Shown here: in pieces, positions 45,588-57,655 of the stretch | Numbering within the stretch: the first letter of the stretch is position 1 | Layout: each line of letters starts with the position of its first letter | NCBI RefSeq assembly: GCF_019393635.1 | Contig: NC_057867.1 | Span: 3,404,889-3,468,888 of the forward strand | Length of the DNA: 64,000 nucleotides | Direction: 5' to 3' | Source: Dromiciops gliroides | Lineage: Eukaryota > Chordata > Mammalia > Microbiotheria > Microbiotheriidae | Position numbers and translations under genes: made by a program | The notes under the pieces: generated by a model | The model's database searches: none | Told to the model about the DNA's origin: nothing | What the model saw: the letters and a program-made list of their open reading frames with translations, nothing else

Positions 45588-46462
45588 AATTTGTTCTCTT
45601 ATAAGACAATGCCCAGAAATAAAGAGGGTCTTATCATACCTGTCTTCTGGTTTTCTCTTTATAGGCTGGCTTCTGCCAACTGGACCTGCTGGTTGGGGGT
45701 AAGAGGTAGAGGAAGGGGAAGAGAGAGACAGAGACAGAGAATCTTCCTCTTCCAGCCCATTATTAAAGATAATCATCCCTTCCCTGTAGTTTTGTGGTAG
45801 AGAGGGAGACAGAAATATGGGTGAGAGACCCTATCCCACCTCATAATTTCCTCTTTGCTGTTTGCCTATTGGCCTAAGCTTGAAAAAGAGAAAGAGCCTT
45901 TTCACTTGCTCACACTGGTCAGCCCTTTTCTGCAATTTTTGTGGTGGAGAGGGAGAGAAATATGGGTGACACTCTATCCCACCTCATAATTTCCTCCAAT
46001 CTTGTGACAAGGCCCTGAAATAGAGTCTCTTCATTCAGGTCTTCTGGTACTTTCTTCACAGCTACACTTCTCCTAGCTGGACCTGCAAAGTAGGAGGGAG
46101 TGAAGTGGGGAGAGAGAAGAGAGAGGGGGGAGAAGGGAGGGAGGGAGAGGAGAGAGAAGAGAGGGGGAGGGAGGAGAGAGGGGGAGGAAGGGGGGAGATG
46201 GGGAGAGGGAGACAGGAGATGGGGAGAGGGAGACGGGATGGGGAGAGAAAGAGAGAATGAGAATATCCTCCTCTTCCAGCCCATTATCTTGTTGCTGTTC
46301 TATTGGCTCTACCCAAAGAAAAGATAAAGTGTCATCTTCTCACTTGGTCATATACTGGTCATCTTGTTGTAATTTTGTGGGAGAGATAAAGATATCATTG
46401 AAGGATTCTTTTTTTGCCTCATAATTTCCTTTAATCTGACAAGGCCCAGAAATAGAGTGTCT

Positions 46463-47165
46463 TGTGAGAAATGAATATTTCCCTTTTGTATTGTTGTATT
46501 TAGACCAAGGTTTTTGCCCTTTTCTGCTTTCTCATCCAGAAATCAACCAGTTTGGGAAATCTCTCCTAAAGATGTATTCAGGCCAAGATCTAATCAGAAG
46601 TAAAAGAAGCTATAATTTTAGGCTAATGGGTACTTTCTTGTTCATTGTCTTTGCTAAGACTGGTCTGGGAAGTGTTGATTTTTTCTTTTGTTAGACAGGT
46701 GATATGGAAATTGATAAAGTCTCCCTAAGTCAAGATTTAGGTAATTCAAATCATGGACCCCAGAGACTCTCATTTTAATAATAGCCCACCTCCCATTTTT
46801 GATCCCTGATCCTCCCTCCCCAATACCTACTCTTTGAAAGCCATATAAACTGTGAGCCCATTGCCATTAGGGATCTTTGGTCTAAGAGTGACAGCCAAAT
46901 GAATGACCATGCTTTTATTAAAAACATGTTGGCCTTATTATTAAAATGATTAAATTAACCAGATGTCTCTTAGACTATGTCTCTTGGAATTTTTTTTTTT
47001 TTTTGGTGAGGCAATTGGGGTTAAGTGACTTGCCCAGGGTCACACAGCTAGTAAGTGTCAAGTGTCTGAGGCCGGATTTGAACTCAGGTCCTCCTGAATC
47101 TAAGGCCAGTGCTTTATCCACTGCGCCACCTAGCTGCCCCCTCTTGGAATTTTTTGATCGTCACA
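46463..47165 (+). repeat. Left LTR (about 543 bp without its SINE)
   Basis: Starts TGTGAGAAATG, ends GATCGTCACA. A TATA-like 'catataaac' lies at about 46841 and ATTAAA near 46916. It aligns throughout with 60,929-61,448: 'aaatcaaccagtttgggaaat', 'gatatggaaattgat', 'ccattgccattaggga'. Confidence 0.75.
46996..47140 (-). mobile_element. SINE within the left LTR
   Basis: 15-bp duplication CTCTTGGAATTTTTT (46981-46995 and 47141-47155). The right LTR has no SINE here. Confidence 0.95.
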
Positions 47166-47167
47166 GT

Positions 47168-47185
47168 TGGTGATCAAGAAGGGAC
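47168..47185 (+). promoter_or_regulatory. Primer-binding site resembling tRNA-Arg(CCG)
   Basis: TGGTGATCAAGAAGGGAC lies two bases after the LTR end. Compared with the complement of the tRNA-Arg(CCG) 3' end (from memory), 15 of 18 bases agree; two of the three differences are C-to-T, one at a CpG. Confidence 0.6.
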
Positions 47186-47484
47186 TTTAGAGGAAAAGAG
47201 ACAAGTCTGCCTTAGGGTCTCCCAGGAACCTCCTTTTTTGAGTGCTCAACAGGTGAAACTTTGTCAGCTAGAAATAGGGCCTGTCACCTACAAAGAGGGC
47301 CTTTCCTGAGAAACTATAAGTTGAGATTTTGACTCTTTCCTCAACCTAAAACTTCGGATTCTAACCTTCAATCATCTCTGGCTAAGAGTTTATGTGTCTA
47401 TATTTCTGTTTTTAGTGTTTGAGCTGTAGCCTTGTAACTTTCACTCACAGAGAAGAATTACAAGTACATTATCAAGTACATCTG
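47186..47484 (+). other. Leader region of the LTR element
   Basis: About 300 bp with no open frame of note, ending where L1 sequence begins. Confidence 0.45.
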
Positions 47485-47548
47485 TCAAAAATATAAGTTT
47501 CTCAGAATAACAGAAGAGGAAATAGAATACTTAAATAACTACATTTTA

Positions 47549-47695
47549 TTTTATTTTTTTGTGGGACAATGAGAGTTAGGTGACTTGCCCAGGGTCACAC
47601 AGCTAGTAAGTATGAAGTGTCTGAAGCCAGATTTGAACTCAGGTCCTCCTGAATCCAGGGTGGGTGCTTTATCCACTATACCACTTAGCTGCCCC
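47549..47695 (-). mobile_element. SINE in L1-A
   Basis: 14-bp duplication ATAACTACATTTTA (47535-47548 and 47696-47709). Confidence 0.94.
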
Positions 47696-47780
47696 ATAAC
47701 TACATTTTAGAAAAAAAGATTGATCAAGTCATCAATGAATACCCTAAGAAAGAATCTCAAGTGAATTCTACCAAACATTT

Positions 47781-47925
47781 TTTTTTTTGCAGGGCAATGA
47801 GGATAAAGTGACTCGCCCAGGGTTACACAGCTAGTAAGCATCAAGTGCCTGAGGCTGGATTTGAACTCAGGTCCTCCTAAATCCAAGGCTGGTGCTTTAT
47901 CCACTGTAACACCTAGCTGCCCCGT
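47781..47925 (-). mobile_element. SINE in L1-A
   Basis: 16-bp duplication ATTCTACCAAACATTT (47765-47780 and 47926-47941). Confidence 0.94.
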
Positions 47926-50133
47926 ATTCTACCAAACATTTAAGGAACCATTAATTTCAATACTGTGTAAACTATTTGGGAAAATAGGTGAAGGAGTCCT
48001 ACGAAATTCCTTTTATGACACAAATGTGGTGCTGATACATAAACCAGGAAGAACCAAAACAGAGAAAGAAAATGATAGACTAATCTTCCTAATGAATATT
48101 AATGCAAAAATTTAAATAAAATATTAGCAAGGAGATTACAGCAATTTGTCATGAGGATACTATACTATGACTAGGCAGGATTTATACCAGGAATGCAGGG
48201 CTAGTTCAATTTTAGGAAAACCATCACATCAATAACAAAACCAACAGAAATCACATAATTATATTAATAGATATAGAAAAAGCTTTTGACAAAATACAGC
48301 ACCCATTCCTGTTAAAAAAAACACTGGAGAGCATAGGAATAAATAGAGCTTTCCTTAAAATGATAAGTACTATGTATCTAAAACTATTAGCAAGCATTAT
48401 CTGTAATAGAGATAAGCTAGAAGCCTTCCCAATAAGATCAGGGGTGAAACAAGGAGGCCCATTATCACTGCTATTATTCAATACTGTATTAGAAATGTTA
48501 GATTTAGAAATAAGAGAAGAAAAAGAAATTGAAAGAATTAGAATAAGCAATGAGGAAACAAAACTATCACTCTTTGCAAATGATAGTATGGTATACTTAG
48601 AGAATCCTAGAGAATCAACTAAAAAACTGCTTGAAATAATTAACAACTTTAGCAAAGCTGCAGGATATCAAATAAACCCACATAAATCATCAGCATTTCT
48701 ATATATTACCAACAAAGCCAAGAAGCAAGAGATAGAGAAATTCTATTTAAAATAACTGTAGACAACATAAAATGTTTGGGAATCTACCTGCCAAGGGAAA
48801 TCCAGGAACAAAATTATATGAACAAAATTACAAAACACTTTTCACACAAATAAAGTCAGATCTAAACAACTGGAAAAAATATCAATGCTCATGAGTAGAC
48901 TGAGCTAATATAATGAAAATGACAATTTTACCTACATTAATTAAGTTATTCAATGCCATAACAATCAAACAACCAAAAATATTTTATAGAGCTAGAAAAA
49001 ATGATGACAAAATTCATCTGGAAGAACAAAAGCTGTATGACAAAGCTGTAGTCATCAAAAGAATATGATACTGCATAAGAAATAGGGTGGTAGATCAGTG
49101 GAATAGATTAGGTATACAATACACAATAGTAAATGACCATAGTCATCTAGTACTTGATAAATGCAAAGATCCAAGCTTTCAGGTCAAGAAATCACCTTTT
49201 GACAAAACTTGCTGGCAGAAACTAGGTATAGACCAACATCTCATACCATAAACAAAGATAAGGTTGAAACAGGTATATGGGGAGTTCCGGAGGTAGAGCC
49301 AAGATGGTGGAGTGAAGTCAGGAAGCTGTCTGAGCTCTCCCAAATTTCCCTAAGAAACAATGTTAAATTAAGCCTCTCAACAGAATATGGAGTTGCAAAA
49401 CCTGCAAAAAGATGGAATAAAACTACCTTCTGACTTAAGATAACCTAGAAAGTCTTCAGGAAAGGTCTGTCTCAGCTGGGTAAAAGCTCAGTGCAGAGGG
49501 TGTCTGGGCAAGCCAGCAAAAGGCTCTTAGCCATAGTATAGATCAGCAGCTAAGGACCTTTGGTCCTAGCTCAGCAAGCTAATGGTACAGCAGGACAGTT
49601 GTGAGGTGGCCAGCCCCAACTCAGAAGGCAATCTGCCAGTTGGGGTATCTACTACCCAAGAGGTCCAACTAGGCTGGGCCACTCCAGTGCTGGGCTCCTG
49701 GCCTCCAGCAAAAGTAGCTTGAGACAGTGCATGCTGTACCTCAGGAACAGAACTCAACTTTAAAAAGCACGAAAGAGGCTAAAATATGAATAAGAAATAG
49801 AAAAGAACCCTTACCATAGAAAATTACTATGATGACAGGGAAGATCAAAACATAAACTCAGAGGAGGCCAACTATGTCAAAGGGGAAGAGGAATTGGTCT
49901 CAAGACCAAAAAGCCCTCTAGGAAGAAGTCAAAAAGGATTTTATAAACCAAATAAGAGAGGTAGAAGAAAAATTGGGAAAAGAAATGAGAGTTATGCAAG
50001 AGAGAGTCAATAGCTTGGAAAAAGGACAAAAATTGACTGAGGAAAACAACTCATTAAAAAATGCAATTGGCCAAATAGAAAGAGAGGTGCAAAAGCTCAC
50101 TGGAGAAAATAATTCCTTAAGAATCAGAATTGG

Positions 50134-50530
50134 GAATTATATGTTGATCAACTGTGATAGACTTGATTCTTCTCAGCAATACAATGGTACAAAGTTCCAA
50201 AGGACTCATCGTGGAAAATTTTCTCCAAATCCAGAAAAAAAAGAACTGTGGAATATGGATGTAGACTGAACCATAGTATTTCTTTTCTTTTTGGTGCTGT
50301 TGTTTTTCTTTTTTGAGGTTTTTCCTTTTTGCTCTGATTTGTCTTTCACAGCAAGACTAATGCAGAAATATGTTTAATTTGATTGTACATATATAACATT
50401 TATCAGATTACTTGCTGTCTTGGGGAGGGGGGAGGGAGGGAGAAAAATTTGAAACTAGAAACAAATGTTGAAAACTATCTTTATATGTAACTGGAAAATA
50501 ATAAAATGCTTTTATAATTTTTAAAAAAGC
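50134..50530 (+). mobile_element. Short L1 3'-end insertion inside L1-B ORF1
   Basis: Only the 3' end and UTR ('...cttgattcttctcagcaatac...' to '...aataataaaatgctttt'). 12-bp duplication ATCAGAATTGGG (50122-50133 and 50531-50542). Confidence 0.9.
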
Positions 50531-51238
50531 ATCAGAATTGGGCAGATGGATCCACCAATTGCCTCCTGAAAGAGACCTCAAAAGGAAAACTCCAAGGAAT
50601 ATCATAGCCAAATTCCAGAATTATCACATAAAGGAGAAAATACATCAAGCAGACAGAAAGAATCAATTTAAATATCAAGGAGCAACAATCAGGATCACAC
50701 AGGACCTAGCAGTTTCAAAATTAAAAAATCAGAGGGCTTGGAATATGATATTCCAGAGAACAAAGCAACTTGTATTACAACCAAGAATGTAATATCCAGC
50801 AAAATTAATCATAATCTTTCAGGGGAAAAGATGGACATTCAATGAAATGGGGGACTTTAAAACTTTCCTAATGAAAAGCCCAGAACTGAACAGAAAATTC
50901 AATCTACAAATACAAGACTCAAAAGAAGCATAAAAAGGTAAAACATGTTATTCAATAAAGTTGAAATGTTTACATCCCTACACAGGAAGAAGATACTTCT
51001 GACTTTTGAGAACTGTATCTTTATTGGGACAGATAAGAGCAGTACACATAGACAGAGGGTGTGGGTACAAGTTGATTTTGATGTGATGATATTAAAAAAA
51101 ACCTTAAGGGGTGACAAAAAGGATTATACTGGGAGAAAAGGGAAGGAAGAATGGGGTTAAACACATCACATGAAGAGGCACAAAAGACTTCTTGACCTTA
51201 CTTTCATCTGATTTGGCTCAGGGAGGGAATGACATCCA

Positions 51239-51445
51239 CACTTCATTTATCTTACCCTATAGGGAAGTAAGAGGGGAAAGGGGAAAGAAAAGGGTGGGGT
51301 GCTGATAGAAGGGAAGGTAAAACTAGGAGGCAAAAGGGGAAAGAAAAAGGGAAGTGTGGCTGACAGAACGGAGGGCAAAGCTAGGAGGCAAAAAAGGAAA
51401 GGACAAAAGGGAGGTGAGGCTGATAGAAGGGAGAGTAGACTGAGG
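51239..51445 (+). repeat. 59-bp tandem repeat in the L1 inter-ORF spacer
   Basis: 'ctgatagaagg'-type phrases recur at about 51,300, 51,359 and 51,418, each 59 bp apart, with 'taggaggcaaaa' between. Confidence 0.8.
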
Positions 51446-52593
51446 GAGTGGTGTTCAGAAGTAAAACACTAGTGAGAAGGAACAAAGGGAAAGGAAAGAG
51501 AAAAGTATAAACAAGGGGGAAAAAAGGAGGTAGGGAAATACGCAGTTAGTAATAATAACTGTGAATGTGAATGGGATGAACTCTCCCATAAAATGGAAGC
51601 AGATAACAGAATGGATTAAAAACTGTACCCTACAAGATGTTTACAAGAAACACATTTGAAGCAGAAAGATACACACAGAGGAAATGTAAAAGCCTGGAGC
51701 AGAATATATTATGCATCAGTTGAAGTAAAAAAACCAGGGGTTGGCAATCCTTATCTCAGACAAAGTAAAAGCAAAAACAGACTTAATTAAAAGAGATAAG
51801 GAAGGAAACTACATCTTGCTAAAAGGTAACATACAATGAAGTAATATCAATACTAAACATATATGTATCAAATGGTACAGCATCCAGATTCTTAGAGAAG
51901 AAGTTAAGTGACCTACAGGAAGAAAGAAATAGTGAAACTATATTAGTTAGGGACCTCAATCTCTTCCTCTCACAACTAGATAAATATAACTACAAAATTA
52001 ATAAGAAAGAAGTTAAGGAGGTGAATAGAATTGAGCATGTATTAGGGCATAAAACACTCACAGCCAAATGCAGAAAGGCAGAAATAGTAAATACATAATT
52101 TTTAGATCATGATACAACAAAAATTATGTGTAATAAAGGACCATGGAAAGATAGACTAAAAATGAATTGGAAACTAAATAATCACATCTTAAAGAATGAG
52201 TGGTCAAAAAAAAAAAGAATGAGTGGTCAAACAACAAATCATAGGAACAATAAAAAATTTAATCCAAGAGAATGATAACAATGAAACAAAATACCAAAAC
52301 TTATGGGATGCAGCCAAAGAAGTTGTTTGGGGAAATTTTATAACTCTAAATGCCTGCATGAATAAAACAAAGAAAGAGATCAATGAACTGGGCATGCAAC
52401 TAAAAAAGCTAGAAAAAGAACAAATTTAAAACCCCCAATTAAATACCAAATGAGAAATTCTGAAAATTAAAGGAGAAATTAATAAAATTGAAAGTAAGAA
52501 AACTATAGAATTAATAAAGAAAACTAAGATCTGGTTCTATCAAAAAACAAATAAAATAGATAAACCTCTGGTTAATTTGATTACAAAAAGAAA

Positions 52594-52732
52594 GGGGCAG
52601 CTAGGTGGTGCAGTGGATAGAGCATTGGCCCTGGAGTCAGGAGGACCTGAGTTCAAGTCCGGCCTCAGACACTTGCCAACTTACTAGCTGTGTGACCCTG
52701 GGCAAGTCACTTAATCCCAATAGCCTCACCAA

Positions 52733-52768
<36 letters not shown>

Positions 52769-52770
52769 AA
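52594..52770 (+). mobile_element. SINE with (AAAG)n tail in L1-B ORF2
   Basis: Full-length copy; the tail is nine or more AAAG units. The likely duplication is A/G-rich and hidden in the tail. Confidence 0.9.
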
Positions 52771-54860
52771 ACCAAATTACTGGTATCGAAAATGAAAGGG
52801 GTGAATTCACCACCAATGAAGAGGAAATTAAAGCAATAATTAGGAGCTATTTTGTCCAAGTATATGTCAATAAATTTGACAATCTCAATGAAAAGAATGA
52901 ATATTTACAAAAATGTAAATTGCCCAGATGAGGAAATAAAATCCTCAAATAAGACCATTTTAGAAAAAGAAATTGAACAAGCCATCAACGAACTCTCTAA
53001 AAAAAAATCTCCAGGGTCAGATGGGTTTACAATTGAATTCTGCCAAACATGTAAAGAACAATTAATTCCAATACTAAACAAACTATTTGAAAAAATAGGT
53101 GGAGTCCTACTAAATTCCTCTTATGAGATAAATATGGTGCTGATACCTAAACCAGGAAGAGCAAAAAAAGAGAAAGAAAAATATAGATCAATCTCCCTAA
53201 TGAATATTGATGCAAAAATTCTAAATAGAATATTAGGAAAGAGATTATGGCACTACATCACCAGGATAATACACTATGACCAGGTGGGATTTATATAGGA
53301 ATGCAGGGCTGGTTCAATATTAGGAAAACTATCAACATAATCCACCACATCAATAACAAAACTAACCAGAATTATATGATTATCTCAATAGATGCAGAGA
53401 AAGCTTTTGACAAAATAGAGCAACCATTCCTATTGATGATAAACAGCATCTATATAAAACCATCAGCAAGCATTATATGTAATGGAGATAAGTTAGAAGC
53501 ATTCCCAATAACATCAGGGGTGAAACAGGGATGTTCATTATCATCACTATTGTTCAATATTGTACTAGAAATGTTAGCCTTAGCAATAAGAGAAGAAAAA
53601 GAAACTGAAGGAATTAGAATAAGCAAGGAGGAAACAAAATTAGCACTCTTTGCAGATGATATGATGGTATACTTAGAGAATCAACTAAAAAATTACTTCA
53701 AACAATTAACAACTTTAGCAAAGTAGCAGGATATAAAATAAAACCACATAAATCATCAGCATTTCTATACCTGACCAACAAAATCCAGCAGCAAGAGATA
53801 GAAAGAGAAATTTCATTTAAAGTAATGGTAGATAATATAAAATACTTGGGAGTCTACCTGCCAAGACAAACCCAGGAACTCTATGAACATAATTACAAAA
53901 CACTTTTCACACAAATCAAATCAGCTCTAAATAATTGGAAAAATATCAATTGCTCATGGATAGGCTGAGCTAATATAATAAAAATGACAATTCTACCTAA
54001 ATTAATTTGCCTATTCAGTGCCATACCAATCAGACTACCTAAAAATGATTTTATAGAGCTAGAAAAAATAATAAAAAAATTTATCTGGAAAAACAAAAGG
54101 TCAAGAATGTCAAGGGAACTAATGAAAAAAAATGCACAGGAAGGTGGGTTAGCTGTACCAAATCTGGAGCTCTACTATAAAGCAGTAGTCATCAAAACTA
54201 TTTGGTACTGGCTAAGAAATAGAATAAGAATCAATGGAATAGGCTAGGCACAGGAGACACAGTAGTAAATGACTTTAGTAATGTACTGTTTGATAAACCC
54301 AAACACTCGAGCTTCTAGGATAAAAGCTCACTATTTGACAAAAACTGCTGGGAAAACTAGAAGATAGTATGGCAGAAATTAGGCATAGACCAACATCTTA
54401 CACCTTATACTAAAATAAGGTCAAAATGGGTACATGATTTAGACATAAAAGGTAATACCATAGGTAAATTAGGAGAGGAAGGAATAGTTTACCTTTCAGA
54501 TCTTTGGAAAGGAAAACAGTTTATGACCAAACAAGAGATAGAGAATATTATTAAATGCAAAATGGATGATTACATTAAATTAAAAAGATTTTGTACAAAT
54601 AGAAGCAATGCAGCCAAAATTAGAAGGGAGTCAGAAAACTGGGAAACAATTTTTATAGCCAGTACGTCTGATAAAGGCCTCATTTCTAAAATATATCAGG
54701 AACTAAATCAAATTTATAAGAATCCAAGTCATTCCCCAATTAAGAAATGGTCAAAGGATATGAACAGGCAGTTTTCTGAGGAAGAAATCAAAGTTACCCA
54801 TTACCATATGAAAAAATGCTCTAAATCACTAGTGATTAGAGAAATGCAAATTAAAACAAC

Positions 54861-55437
54861 TCTTGATTCTTCTCAGCAATACAATGGTCCAAGATAGTTC
54901 CAAAGGACTCATGATGGAAAATGCTCTCCAAATCCAAAAAAACCAAACAAAACCAAATAAACAAAAAAAAAACAACCCTGTGGAATATGGATGCCGATTG
55001 TACTATACTATTTCTTTTGTTTTTGGTGCTATTGTTTTTCTTTTTTGAGGTTTTTCCTTTTTGCTCTGATTCTTCTCTTATAATATGACAAATGTAGAAA
55101 TATGTTTAATGTTATTGCACATATATAACCTATATCAGATTACTTGCTGTCTTGGGGAGGGGGGAGGAAGGAAGAAAAATTTGAAACTAGAAATCTTATA
55201 AAAACAAATGTTGAAAACTATCTCTACATGTAACTGGAAAATAATAAAATACTTTTGTTTGTTTGTTTGTTTGTTTTAGTGAGGCAATTGGGGTTAAGTG
55301 ACTTGCCCAGTGTCACACAGCTAGTAAGTGTTATGTGTCTGAGGCCGGATTTGAACTGAGGTACTCCTGATTCCAGGGCCAGTGCTCTATACACTGCGCC
55401 ACCTAGCTGCCCCATAAAATACTTTTATAATTAAAAA
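54861..55437 (+). mobile_element. L1 3'-end segment
   Basis: Starts 'tgattcttctcagcaatac', almost the same start as the short insert at 50,134, and ends 'ataaaatacttttataattaaaaaa'. It abuts L1-B on the left and L1-C on the right. It may be L1-B's own 3' end after an internal deletion, or a separate insertion. Confidence 0.75.
55257..55413 (-). mobile_element. SINE with (CAAA)n tail
   Basis: 13-bp duplication ATAAAATACTTTT (55244-55256 and 55414-55426). Confidence 0.94.
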
Positions 55438-57655
55438 AAGAATCAACTAAAAACCTACTTGAAACAATTAACAACTTTACCAAAGTTGCAGGATATAAAA
55501 TAAACCCACATAAATAATCAGTATTTCTATATATGACCAACAAAACCCAGCAGCAAGAGATAGAAAGAGAAATTCCATTTAAAATAACTGTAGACAATAT
55601 AAAATATTTGGGAGTCTAACTGCCAAGGGAAACCCAGGAACTATATGAACACAACTACAAAATACTTTTCACGCAAATAAAATGAGATCTAAACAAATGG
55701 AAAAATATCAATTGCTCGTGGGTAGGCTGTGTTAATATAATAAAAATGACAATTCTACCTAAATTAATTTACTTATTCAGTGCCATACCAAATTACCAAA
55801 AATTATTTCATAGAGCTAGAAAAAATAATAAAATTCATCTAGAATAACAAAAGATCAAGAATATCAGGGGAATTAATGAAAAAATGCAAAGGAAGGTGGC
55901 CTACCTGTACCAGATCTAAAACTATTATAAAGCAGAAACCATCAAAAATATTTGGTACTGGCTAAGAAATAGAGTGGTGGATCAGTGGAACAGGTTAGGC
56001 ACATAAAACACAGCAGTAAAGGAATATAGAAATCTCCTGTTTGATAAAACCAGACTCTAGCCTCTGGGATAAGAACTCACTTTTTGACAACAACTGCTGG
56101 GAAAACTGGAAAATAGCATGGCAGAAACTAGGCGTAGACCAATATCTTACACCATACACCAAGGTAAAGTCAAAATGGGTAGAAGATCTAGACATAAAGG
56201 GTCATAGACAAATTAGAAAAGGAAGGAATAGTTTACTTGTCAGATCTATGGAGAGGGGGAATTTATGACTGAAAATGAGATAGAGAACATTATGAAATAC
56301 ATAATGGATCATTTTGATTACATTAAATGAAAAAGTTTTTGCCCGAATAAAACCAATGCAAACAAGATTAGAAGGAAAGCAAAAATCTGGGAAATAATTT
56401 TCACAGCCAAAAGGCCTCATATCTAAAACATATAGAAAACTGAATCAAATATATAAGAATACAAGTCATTCTCCAATTGAGAAATGGTCAAAGGATATGA
56501 ACAAACAGTTTTCAGATGATGAAATTAAAGCTATCTACAGCCATATGAAAAAATGTTCTCAATCACTGCTGATTAGAGAAATGCAAATTAAAACTACTCT
56601 GAGCGGGGCAGCTAGATGGCATGGGGCAGCTAGATGGCGCAGTGGATAGAGCACTGGCCCTGGAGTCAGGAGTACCTACCTGAGTTCAAATCTGGCCTCA
56701 GACACTTAACACTTACTAGCTGTGTGACCCTGGGCAAGTCACTTAACCCCAATTGCCTCACTTAAAAAAAAAAACTACTCTGAGCTACCACCTCATACCT
56801 ATCCAATTAGCTAATGTGACAAAAAAGGAAAATGATAAATGTTGGAGAAGATGTGGTAAAATTGGAACACTAATGCACTGTTGGTGGAACTGTGAACTGA
56901 TCCAACCATTCTGGAGAGCAATTTGGAACCATGCCCAAAAGGCTTTAAAACTGCATACCCTTTGACCCACCTATACCACTACTAGGTCTATATCCCAAAG
57001 AGATCATAAAAAGGGAAAAGGATCCATATGTACAAAAATATTTATAGATGTTCTTTTTGTGGTGGCAAAGAATTGGAAACTGAGGGGATGCCCATCAATT
57101 GGGGAGTAGCTGAACAAGTTGTGGTATGTGAATATAATGGAATATTATTATGTTGTAAGAAATGATAAGCAGGCAGATTTCAGAAAAACCCGGATAGACT
57201 TACATGAATTAATGCTGAGTGAAATGAGCAGAACCAAGAGAACATTATACACAGCATCAAAAACATTGTGTGATGATTGACTGTGATAGATTTAGTTCTT
57301 CTCAGCAATATGATTCAAGACAATGCCAAAAGACTCATGAAGGAAAATGTTCTCCACATAGAAAGAACTATGGAGTCTGAATGCATATTGAAGCATACTA
57401 CTGTTGTTGCTTCTTCTTTCTTGTGGTTTTTTCTCCCTTTTGTTCTGACTCTTCTCTTACAACATGACTAATGTGGAAATATGTTTAACATGACTATAAT
57501 GTATAACCTGTATCAGATTGCAAGCTGGCCTTGGGAGGGGAGACAGAAGGGAGGGTGAGAGAAAAACCTGGAATTCAAAATCTGACAAAAATGAATGTTG
57601 AAAACTATCTTTACATGTAATTTGAAAAAAAAATCTTGTAAAATAAAAAAAGGAA
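55438..57655 (+). mobile_element. L1-C, 5'-truncated ORF2 and 3' UTR
   Basis: Begins 'gaatcaactaaaaacctacttgaaac', just after the RT active site. Near 56,820-56,960 it reads NDKCWRRCGKIGTLMHCWWN and ELIQPFWRAIW. The 3' UTR and 'gtaaaataaaaaaagg' end near 57,655. ORF2 is broken by stops and a SINE. Confidence 0.85.
56605..56771 (+). mobile_element. SINE with a doubled head
   Basis: 14-bp duplication AAACTACTCTGAGC (56591-56604 and 56772-56785). The first about 17-18 bp (GGGGCAGCTAGATGGC) occur twice in tandem within the element; 'tacc' is also doubled before the B box. Confidence 0.94.

Larger units (their letters stand above)
37430..46462 (+). repeat. Complex satellite-like array with higher-order structure
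   Basis: About two dozen monomers of roughly 350-430 bp, all in one orientation. Each has 'cagcctgttatctccttgctgtggtcctattgg', 'ctggaaaagagagtctt', 'ggtcatctctttgctgtagttttgtggg', a GA-rich stretch, 'aatttcctccaatcttgtgacaaggccctgaaataaagag' and 'ctcttcacagtcaggcttctgctagctggg'. Four or more classes can be told apart. One ('ggtctcctcacacctagcatctg') recurs at 41705 and 43580, another ('ggtctcat..tacctgtgttctgg') at 42076 and 43951, so the order repeats with a period of about 1.87 kb. I do not recognise it as a named family. Confidence 0.85.
47485..49284 (+). mobile_element. L1-A, left piece (ORF2 RT region)
   Basis: 5'-truncated L1. It starts near '...ataacagaagaggaaatagaa', passes the RT region ('...atagatatagaaaaagcttttgac', SGVKQGGPLS, then FANDSMVY in place of the FADD active site) and stops abruptly at 49,284 within 'caggtatatgg'. 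Sequence consistent with its continuation is found at about 57,670. Two SINEs interrupt it, and it has frameshifts and stops. Confidence 0.8.
49285..54860 (+). mobile_element. L1-B with 5' end, ORF1 and most of ORF2
   Basis: Begins with the L1 head 'ggagttccggaggtagagccaagatgg'. ORF1 (about 49,800-50,930) shows the coiled coil and the C-terminal phrases PRNIIAKFQNYHIKEKI, YQGATIRITQDL and YPAKL, with stops. The inter-ORF spacer holds a 59-bp tandem repeat. ORF2 runs from about 51,546 (TIVNVNGMNSPIKWKQI, endonuclease start) through the RT ([42 protein letters not shown] at 53,649-53,660) to 54,860, where the C-terminal end is lost. Many stops and frameshifts make it a dead copy. Confidence 0.88.

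Noticed and set aside
38366..46284. Frames rich in SLSLSL, RERERE or HTHTHT
   Set aside because: Microsatellite translations inside the tandem array, with no domain and no conserved start.
37430..46462. CRISPR-like repeat-spacer pattern
   Set aside because: The repeats are hundreds of bases long and degenerate, with microsatellite spacers, in an animal genome.
47861..54897. Reverse-transcriptase gene(s) as functional host genes
   Set aside because: They belong to L1 copies with many stops, frameshifts and nested insertions.
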